The notes under the pieces: model-generated | What the model was told of the DNA's origin: nothing | Seen by the model: the letters and a program-made list of their open reading frames with translations, nothing else | Database searches by the model: none | IMG/VR virus record: IMGVR_UViG_3300003267_000349 | Coordinates: 1-26,223 of that record | DNA: 26,223 nucleotides | Origin: a virus | Direction: 5' to 3' (one strand) | Translations under genes and position numbers: made by a program | Shown here: positions 20,363 to 26,223 of the stretch, piece by piece | How the letters are laid out: the number at the start of each line of letters is the position of its first letter | Numbering within the stretch: position 1 is the first letter of the stretch

Positions 20363-23300
20363 TGGTCGCCGATCCTTCAGAACCTAAAGATTACGTTGCT
20401 GGAAGCTCCAGCCTTGTGATGGGGAGTGATAGCTACTCATCGCCCACAGAGTTGGGGGATATGGAATATGTGATGGGGCAGAATGTGACATGCCGCGGCG
20501 GAATCGTTCAAACTCGCCCAGGATCGAAGTCTCACTATTGCATGCCCGATGGGAATCTTCAGGGATTTAAAGTTTTCATTCCTGACAATGGAGTTGCCCA
20601 TCATGTTTTCGCGGTGGATGGAAATATCTATGTTTCGGCAGCTCCATTCACAAGTTACCGACGGCTCTGGAATTTAAAGTTTTCAAAGACGGCAAAATAT
20701 GTGGCTTGGGCGGTGTGTCTCAAAAGCACCGATTACGACAATTCTGGAAATTTGATCGTTCTGGATAAGCCTTATTCGGTGCTTATAATCCAAGATGGAC
20801 TCACGCGCGCGGGCTATTGGGATGGAGGAAATTCAGGGCACCTCAATCCTGCCTCGGCGCCATTTCCCGACAACACTGACATTGTTCCTGGGTATCAAGA
20901 AACCCCGATAGGGCTGTGGATGATCTGGAGTGGCAACCGCCTTTGGGTGAGTCGCGGCAATCAAATTTTCGCGGGTGACATAGGCAATCCGCTGAAGTTT
21001 ACGGAAACCCTTTATCTGAACGAGGGCCGAGCATTTAATCTGAGCGGGCCATGCAACGGAATGATCGAAGTCCCGGCCGATGCAGCAGGAGCAAAAGGGT
21101 TCATCGCTTTCACCGAAACCGATGGTACGCTGTTCGCCTCTTATATTCAGGATCGGACAACTTGGCTGGCCACTCCGCTTTTCCAAAATACGATTTTGCC
21201 CCAGATTGGATGCGTGGCACCGCGCTCGCTTGTAACGCAATATGGGCTGAACTGGTGGTTTGGTCCTCGTGGATTCACGAATATCAATTCTGCGCTTCGC
21301 CAGAACATCACGAGTAGGATCGATTACCAGGACAACGAAATGTTTTCCTCGAAAGCATATCTCGGTCCCGATCTTTCTGGAATCTGTGCGAGCTTCTACG
21401 AGAACTATCTTCTCGTCTCAGTTCCAAGTTGCGATGTGAGAAATCGCCATACGTGGGTTTTGGATCAAGCGCCGTTTGAAAACAATGCCCCGGCATGGCC
21501 CGGATTTTGGACGGGATGGCGCCCGGTGGAATGGAGCCGGGGAATCATTAATGGATCTGAAAGGATATTTCTTGCGTCCGTGGATTACGACGGTAAAAAT
21601 CGGGTGTGGGAAGCGATGCTGTCTGAAAAAACTGACAATGGATGCCGAATCACCTGCTATGCTCAATTGCGTGATCACGCCGCGGGGAATCTCGGACAAA
21701 AGAAATACGATTGGAGTAAGTTCTTCCTTTCCCAGATTTATGGGGAAGTGGATTTGAATGTGTACGTCGCATCCACGAAGGGTGCGTATCAGTTGCTCAA
21801 AAATTACCACATCGTCGCCACCGAGGGACAGATTTTCGCGGATACTGAATACTCTGAAAGCGGACCTTTGATGATGGGGAACCGTGTGCAGTCTCGCACG
21901 ATTAGAACGCCCTCTGATCCCGATGCCAGTGACTGCAATGCCTGTGGCGTCGAGAGCAAGGAAGGTAATATGATAGATTACGCTTTCACGCACTTGCTCG
22001 CGTGGTCCGGACAGATGGGGATAAAAGCATATCAGATGCATATGCGCGAATCACCGGAGCGGTTTGATGGTGATTGTGAAGAGCCGGAAGTGGGGCCTCT
22101 CGCTCTTAATGCGGCAGGTTGCTCCGTACGGGGTCTCTTTGTTGATAGCGGACCATTTCAAAGTTTCACTGGATCGGCTGATGGCGTTGGCGCAACGCGC
22201 AATGGGGGAACTGCCTTTGTTCGACGGGAATCTCGATCCGTAATTTCCCAAGAAAACGCTGATGAACTGGCTAAGTGCGCGGTACAGAAAACCATCGCGT
22301 ACTTACAGGACAAGGATGTTTTGACGGGCGTTTATGGGTCAGGGGAAGCGGAGATCGGTTCGGGCACCTATCTCGTGGTGGAGGCCCCCTTCGAAGAGGA
22401 ACCTGTTGTCGTTGTTCCTTATGACGTTTTTGCACGCTTCCGAAACAACATTCCGAGTGGTGAGCTGTTCGAATTGGCCACCGGAATAAACGAGTTCGAC
22501 ATTCTGTTTCAGGACGGATTTTATTATCTTTTCCACGATGACAAAACACAAACGGTCATCCGTAAGGCATCCACGATATTGGGGCTGCAAAGTGCGGGCG
22601 CAATTATTGGAACTGCTTCAGGCCGATACCCGGCGGCTATAAAAGTTGGCTCGGTATGGCATCTCTGGACGTGGGATCAACCCAATAACATTAGTAAGCA
22701 TTACACGGGCAGTTTCCCTCAAGGCCCCTATACTTTCAGTGATTCACTTCCCTTGAATTATGCCGATTTCGCGGTCACGCTTTTCAATGACGGGATTTAC
22801 TACGGTTGCTACAAAGATTTAACATCGGCGCCTTATCGCGTCGGAATCATGATGGCAAACGACCCCTCGGGGCCTTGGACAGACTTAGGAAAGACTTTCC
22901 CTCCTACTGTTCCATTGTGGTATGCAGAAGAGCAAGCCGATCCCTCGGTGTTTCAGATTTTCGGAGTCCGGTATATATTGTTCGCCGCCTTCGATGGGAT
23001 TTTTCAACGATGCGCGCTTTGTATTCTGAATGAAGATATGACGGTAAAACACCCTCCTGTTGTCATTCGTGATCCCATCGCGTCGTGGGAACAGAACAAT
23101 GGCAGTCCGAAGGTTTTCAATCCGGTTTGGCTGAACAGCCCAGAACTTCCCAATCAGGACAAAATTTTCTACGCCCAAAATCCCAATGCGGCGGTTCCTG
23201 CCGGATGGGGCTATCTTGCCAAAGGACCGGCGCCGCAGGACGGTCGAGAATTCTTGGATTTAACCCGTCTTGATTTTGTCACGGGGTATGATGTGGCGAC

Positions 23301-23832
23301 TGGTATATCATATAACTTTTATGGAACCGCGTCCATTGTTGGTCAGGCCCTTGTTACCACTACCATGCCAGGGGGACTCTATGGGTTTACTAACCTTTTA
23401 GATGTATCTGAATTCACGATTTTTGTTGATGCTCAGCCATCAACGTTGATCGCCGATTACCAGCTTTTGATTCGGCTTTCCACGCTCAATCCCGTGGTTA
23501 ATCCCATCGTGGCCATATGGATTGATCCCACCGGACATGCCTATTGCGAGATTCACGACACGGCCGGAACGCACAATTTATCCCTCACCGGAACCACCGT
23601 TATGGTCAATGGATCGCGCTATAAAATCGGCCTCAAACTTGTGGGCGGAACGGCGCGATTGTATGTTAATGGATCGATCGAAGCTTCCGGCGCATATTCG
23701 GTTCCCGTGATTGGACTGGGAGAATGGTCGGTCGCGAATAAGAAAGGCAAGACGGCCAGCGCTAGTCAGCAATTCGCAGGCACGATCCGTCAAGTGTTCG
23801 CAACTGAAGGAGACGTTCCACTGCCATCATGA
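20362..23832 (+). CDS. Large tail protein with GH43-like and lectin-like C-terminal domains
   Basis: A 1156-residue protein, TAATG-coupled to the adaptor gene. The N-terminal part carries the signature QNVTCRGGIVQTRPGSK (about 40-56), typical of podovirus tail nozzle proteins (T7 gp12-like), followed by repeated beta-strand units to about residue 650. From about 690 to 930 the sequence changes to a propeller-like pattern (DILFQDGFYYLF, HLWTWDQPNN, GIYYGCYKDLTSAPYR, GPWTDLGKTF) like GH43-type glycan-binding or glycan-cleaving propellers. From about 960 to the end it looks like a LamG/concanavalin lectin (VSEFTIFVDAQ, ARLYVNGSIEASG). Likely both tail hub and receptor-binding or depolymerase protein. 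Confidence 0.75.
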   Translation: MVADPSEPKDYVAGSSSLVMGSDSYSSPTELGDMEYVMGQNVTCRGGIVQTRPGSKSHYCMPDGNLQGFKVFIPDNGVAHHVFAVDGNIYVSAAPFTSYRRLWNLKFSKTAKYVAWAVCLKSTDYDNSGNLIVLDKPYSVLIIQDGLTRAGYWDGGNSGHLNPASAPFPDNTDIVPGYQETPIGLWMIWSGNRLWVSRGNQIFAGDIGNPLKFTETLYLNEGRAFNLSGPCNGMIEVPADAAGAKGFIAFTETDGTLFASYIQDRTTWLATPLFQNTILPQIGCVAPRSLVTQYGLNWWFGPRGFTNINSALRQNITSRIDYQDNEMFSSKAYLGPDLSGICASFYENYLLVSVPSCDVRNRHTWVLDQAPFENNAPAWPGFWTGWRPVEWSRGIINGSERIFLASVDYDGKNRVWEAMLSEKTDNGCRITCYAQLRDHAAGNLGQKKYDWSKFFLSQIYGEVDLNVYVASTKGAYQLLKNYHIVATEGQIFADTEYSESGPLMMGNRVQSRTIRTPSDPDASDCNACGVESKEGNMIDYAFTHLLAWSGQMGIKAYQMHMRESPERFDGDCEEPEVGPLALNAAGCSVRGLFVDSGPFQSFTGSADGVGATRNGGTAFVRRESRSVISQENADELAKCAVQKTIAYLQDKDVLTGVYGSGEAEIGSGTYLVVEAPFEEEPVVVVPYDVFARFRNNIPSGELFELATGINEFDILFQDGFYYLFHDDKTQTVIRKASTILGLQSAGAIIGTASGRYPAAIKVGSVWHLWTWDQPNNISKHYTGSFPQGPYTFSDSLPLNYADFAVTLFNDGIYYGCYKDLTSAPYRVGIMMANDPSGPWTDLGKTFPPTVPLWYAEEQADPSVFQIFGVRYILFAAFDGIFQRCALCILNEDMTVKHPPVVIRDPIASWEQNNGSPKVFNPVWLNSPELPNQDKIFYAQNPNAAVPAGWGYLAKGPAPQDGREFLDLTRLDFVTGYDVATGISYNFYGTASIVGQALVTTTMPGGLYGFTNLLDVSEFTIFVDAQPSTLIADYQLLIRLSTLNPVVNPIVAIWIDPTGHAYCEIHDTAGTHNLSLTGTTVMVNGSRYKIGLKLVGGTARLYVNGSIEASGAYSVPVIGLGEWSVANKKGKTASASQQFAGTIRQVFATEGDVPLPS

Positions 23833-23888
23833 ACGCCATTTTATTGACTCTCTTTCTGAAAAATACGTATTGGGGAAATGAGCAATGA
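23829..23888 (+). CDS. Possible 19-residue micro-gene
   Basis: The ATG at 23829 overlaps the large tail gene stop as ATGA, and its own TGA overlaps the next ATG (23885) in the same way. The product, MNAILLTLFLKNTYWGNEQ, is a short hydrophobic peptide. Perfect coupling on both sides is the only support. It may be a leader peptide that passes ribosomes to the next gene, not a functional protein. Confidence 0.4.
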   Translation: MNAILLTLFLKNTYWGNEQ

Positions 23889-24049
23889 CGACGCCCTTTT
23901 TGGCTCTAGCCCCACAAATTCCAAGGGTTGTCGATATTCCTTATGCGGCATTCGCTCCGATATGCGTGGATTGCACGGATTGTTCCGACGTAAGCGATTC
24001 AACCGACGCCACGGATTCAACCGATTCGGGTGAGGATGTAATGATTTAA
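23885..24049 (+). CDS. Small protein with Asp/Ser/Thr-rich tail
   Basis: A 54-residue protein. The N-terminal half is hydrophobic and Pro-rich (FLALAPQIPRVVDIPYAAF). Then come three cysteines in CVDCTDC and a tail built on D-S-T-D repeats (SDSTDATDSTDSG). The start overlaps the preceding micro-gene as ATGA, and the next gene starts two bases after its TAA. A Ca2+-binding or disordered acidic tail is possible; nothing establishes it. It lies between tail and fibre genes. Confidence 0.5.
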   Translation: MTTPFLALAPQIPRVVDIPYAAFAPICVDCTDCSDVSDSTDATDSTDSGEDVMI

Positions 24050-24050
24050 T

Positions 24051-24950
24051 ATGTCCTCAAATACTTTACCAATTACGATCCAGATGGGATCGCTCCCACC
24101 TGTAATAGCGTGGACACCTCAACAGCTTGCCGATGCGATCGCCGAGCGCCTATCGCTTGTCACCTCGCAGTCATTTGCTCTTTTTGTTACCGGCTCAACA
24201 GAGCCGTCTTCAAATGTAGGCCCGTGGCTTAAAGACGGAAATTCATGGTGGGTATGGAGTGACGTCGATGGCGGCTATGTCCCCCAGACTATCAACTCTT
24301 CTTCCCTTGGCTACATAATCAGTAGCACACAGCCAGATCACAATTTGTATCAAGTGTGGATTCAGACGGAAGTGAGCGGATCGCCCATTGCAATCAAGAC
24401 TTATTTCTCTGGCTCATGGGTGGACGTCTACGCGGCAAAGTTCGCGAACTATTCCACGACAGCAGAAATGAATGCGGCTATCGCGGCGGCCGTTTCGGGA
24501 ATTCAGCCGTTCCAGCCGTATCCTGCCCAAGCGGGTGTATTCACTCCTCAAGTTGTTCCTGTGGATGCTGCCGCTCATTTGGTGGCTTTTGATACTGCGA
24601 TTATCAATCCATCCCCGTCTCCGTTTAATCTTACGACAAAGAGATATGTCGCTCCCGTTTCGGGAATCTACTCGGTCAGTTTCACTTCTCAAATCACGAA
24701 TAACACCGGGACACCCGCTTCCATGCAGGCTGAAATTCAGCTTTTCAAAAACGGAATGGTTACAAATTTTGGCGCTGTTGATGAAACCCCAACCCCATCA
24801 GGAAGCAGGTGGTTTCCCAAGCTTCCCAGCATGATGATTGAAATGTCTGTGAATGATTACTTGGAACTATGGGTCATGCTAGACGACGGCGTTAACACCG
24901 GTAATTGTAATCTTGAGCAGACGTACTTCAACGTTGTCAGGGTAAGCTGA
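24051..24950 (+). CDS. Fibre protein with C1q/TNF-like C-terminal domain
   Basis: A 299-residue protein. Residues 15-35 hold a helical segment (PQQLADAIAERLSLV). Residues 45-130 are Trp-rich beta units (GPWLKDGNSWWVWSDVDGGY), and a short helical linker (TTAEMNAAIAAAVSG) precedes residues 170-299, which look like a C1q jelly roll: YVAPVSGIYSVSFTSQ, MQAEIQLFKNG and NDYLELWVMLDDG are its typical strands. C1q-type domains trimerise and are used by many phages as fibre tips for receptor binding. It lies after the tail protein and next to modification genes, so it is one possible target of them. Confidence 0.75.
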   Translation: MSSNTLPITIQMGSLPPVIAWTPQQLADAIAERLSLVTSQSFALFVTGSTEPSSNVGPWLKDGNSWWVWSDVDGGYVPQTINSSSLGYIISSTQPDHNLYQVWIQTEVSGSPIAIKTYFSGSWVDVYAAKFANYSTTAEMNAAIAAAVSGIQPFQPYPAQAGVFTPQVVPVDAAAHLVAFDTAIINPSPSPFNLTTKRYVAPVSGIYSVSFTSQITNNTGTPASMQAEIQLFKNGMVTNFGAVDETPTPSGSRWFPKLPSMMIEMSVNDYLELWVMLDDGVNTGNCNLEQTYFNVVRVS

Positions 24951-25564
24951 TGAAGCAGATTCAAACGACGCTATTGGTAGATAATTTCTACTCCTGTCCT
25001 CTGGCCCTCCAGCGTGTCGCGAAATCGCTCACGTATGGCGATAAGGAATACGAAGGGCACACATACAAGGGAGTGGGGCTAGGATTTGAGCCAGAGAATA
25101 TTTGGGATTATATTTCGCTCGCTCTAAACAGAAAAGTTACGCCATCTGGTGTGTCTCTGTTCCGTTTAGGCACGGCGACTGAAGCGCCCACAACCTATAT
25201 TCACGCCGATGGGGGGATTGCGACGGGAGCCGCAGTGCTGTATTTGAGCGAAGCTCCCCCCGAGATTGCGATGGCGGGAACTGCATTCTGGAGGCACAAA
25301 GAAACTGGTCTCACCGAATGGCCGAGCGAACAATGGTGCCGGGAAAACATTGGCGATTCCGTGAAAGCCGTTCAGGATTTTTGGAAGAAGCTCGATGACG
25401 AAGGAGCAGACGAATCTAAATGGCAAATGACCGATTTGGCTGGCCAGAGGTTTAATCGCATATCGCTGTATCCTTCAAAATATTTTCACTCTCGCTACCC
25501 AAAAGACGCTTGGGGATCGACCGCTGAAGATGGGCGGATAACTTGGACTGGATTCTACTCGTGA
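24950..25564 (+). CDS. Fe(II)/2-oxoglutarate oxygenase-like protein (DUF6445 type)
   Basis: A 204-residue protein whose ATG overlaps the fibre stop codon. The predicted double-stranded beta-helix core has His85-x-Asp87 in IHADGG, followed by AAVLYLSEAPPEIA and AGTAFWRHKETG, and a distal His180 in KYFHSRYP, with Arg196 in GRITWTGF at the place that binds 2-oxoglutarate. HxD...H...R is the metal/cosubstrate signature of these oxygenases, and the layout matches DUF6445. It would hydroxylate or otherwise oxidise a protein or sugar. Its place directly behind a fibre gene suggests the fibre as substrate; that is inference. Confidence 0.72.
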   Translation: MKQIQTTLLVDNFYSCPLALQRVAKSLTYGDKEYEGHTYKGVGLGFEPENIWDYISLALNRKVTPSGVSLFRLGTATEAPTTYIHADGGIATGAAVLYLSEAPPEIAMAGTAFWRHKETGLTEWPSEQWCRENIGDSVKAVQDFWKKLDDEGADESKWQMTDLAGQRFNRISLYPSKYFHSRYPKDAWGSTAEDGRITWTGFYS

Positions 25565-25998
25565 TTCGAGCCGTCACAGTAAATGAAATCAAATCGCTCC
25601 TCTATCTCGGCCCGAAATTCTGGAAGGAAGGGAATCTTCCGGGGGAGTTTATTCCGGCTGTTTTTGAGCGCCGTTGGTCGGTGTTCATTGCGTCAGGCGC
25701 TGGGCGCATTTTCGCATATTTCGCGGGCGCTGTTCCCGTGGGCGCAATCGGCATCGTCATCAGCAACGATTTCAACGACGATGCCCGCGTGGCAAGTGAG
25801 GCTTTCTGGTTTGTCGGAGAAGAAAACCGGGGGATTGGGCTGCGACTCTTCCGCCACGCCAAAAACTATGCCATTGCTTCCGGCTGCAAGCGCATGGCAA
25901 TGGTCCATCTTATTGACTTACATCCAGACAAGCTCAAGAGATTTTACGAAAGCGAAGGATTTCGCTGCATCGAACACCTCTACCTGACCGAACTTTAA
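25561..25998 (+). CDS. GNAT-family N-acetyltransferase
   Basis: A 145-residue protein with a GTG start at 25561 that overlaps the preceding stop as GTGA; an upstream ATG at 25543 is an alternative. The mixed alpha/beta fold shows IGIVISNDFNDDARVASEAF, then the acetyl-CoA loop NRGIGLRLF (89-97; R/Q-x-x-G-x-G/A type) and a C-terminal strand and helix with RFYESEGFRC, a common GNAT ending. It transfers an acetyl group from acetyl-CoA to an amine. It is translationally coupled to the oxygenase gene, so both may modify the same target. Family call firm, substrate unknown. Confidence 0.85.
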   Translation: MIRAVTVNEIKSLLYLGPKFWKEGNLPGEFIPAVFERRWSVFIASGAGRIFAYFAGAVPVGAIGIVISNDFNDDARVASEAFWFVGEENRGIGLRLFRHAKNYAIASGCKRMAMVHLIDLHPDKLKRFYESEGFRCIEHLYLTEL

Positions 25999-25999
25999 C

Positions 26000-26223
26000 A
26001 TGGCTGCTGCATCAACAATCATTGCCGGAGCGGGGCTTGGTCTTTCAGCGGTGGGCGCAATATCAAATGCCGATGCACAAAGAAAGGCGCTTCATGCACA
26101 GCAGGACGCGGCGAACGCAGCAAATGACCCGACAAAAAACGGATCGGTGGACATCAATGCGTTGGACCAACAGGCGCGTGATATTGCGAGGAAAAACGCA
26201 ATTGATTCGGCCGCGCTTGAAAA
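26000..26223 (+). CDS. Probable internal virion / DNA-ejection protein, partial (5' part)
   Basis: Starts at ATG 26000, one base after the acetyltransferase stop codon, and runs off the right edge after 74 codons. The first 20 residues (IIAGAGLGLSAVGAI) are a hydrophobic Gly/Ala segment, followed by an Ala/Gln/Asp-rich helix (NADAQRKALHAQQDAANA). Short Gly/Ala-rich openings followed by long Ala/Gln helices are common in podovirus ejection proteins. With only the start visible the assignment is tentative. Confidence 0.5.
   Translation, partial: MAAASTIIAGAGLGLSAVGAISNADAQRKALHAQQDAANAANDPTKNGSVDINALDQQARDIARKNAIDSAALE

Noticed and set aside
21418-22041. 207-residue minus frame inside the large tail gene
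   Set aside because: Shadow of the continuous 1156-residue plus frame.
1-26223. CRISPR array, tRNA genes, integrase or attachment site
   Set aside because: No regularly spaced direct repeats, no cloverleaf-like sequence and no recombinase motifs were seen by eye.

Overview
The window is part of the genome of a tailed double-stranded DNA bacteriophage (Caudoviricetes), most likely with a short-tailed, podovirus-like virion. The evidence is a run of a P22-sized portal protein, a coiled-coil scaffold-like protein, a major capsid protein, head fibre or tail adaptor proteins and a very long tail/receptor-binding protein. No integrase, host gene, tRNA or CRISPR array was seen. Base composition is moderate. 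Many start codons lack a strong Shine-Dalgarno site, and several genes start with GTG or TTG. The host cannot be named from the sequence.

Layout. (1) Positions 1-2023 (minus strand): a seven-gene operon of small unknown proteins ending in an HNH nuclease that runs off the left edge. Every junction overlaps, mostly as ATGA or GTGA. (2) 2024-3512 (plus): a divergent leftmost early block with an Xre-type regulator, small membrane proteins and a short protein with an SSB-like acidic tail. It ends at a strong hairpin terminator. (3) 3566-4168 (minus): a lone family-2 glycosyltransferase. (4) 4213-6495 (plus): a second Xre-type regulator, a chain of small and membrane proteins including a DUF1360-like protein, and a zinc-finger/HNH nuclease. 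(5) 6497-10751: portal, small proteins, scaffold-like protein. (6) 10752-14965: a sugar-modification cassette with an HTH-glycosyltransferase fusion, two further glycosyltransferases, a glycosyltransferase-like protein, an FkbM-type methyltransferase and an ABA-sandwich-like phage protein. (7) 14966-15407: a 442-base gap with a startless open frame and a structured leader. (8) 15408-16658: major capsid protein and terminator. (9) 16699-17361 (minus): a third HNH nuclease. (10) 17605-26223 (plus): head-fibre-like and tail proteins, a 1156-residue tail protein with GH43-like and lectin-like C-terminal domains, a C1q-like fibre, a DUF6445-like Fe(II)/2OG oxygenase, a GNAT acetyltransferase and the start of a probable internal/ejection protein.

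How it fits together. The strongest candidate for an undescribed system is the set of modification enzymes placed inside the virion-morphogenesis operon: four glycosyltransferase-type proteins and a methyltransferase between scaffold and capsid, plus an oxygenase and an acetyltransferase among the tail genes. The simplest inference is that the phage decorates its own virion proteins, or the host surface, with a multi-step sugar modification. This is inferred from gene content and position. The target is not visible in the sequence. No terminase gene was seen in the window; the slot just upstream of portal holds an HNH gene instead.
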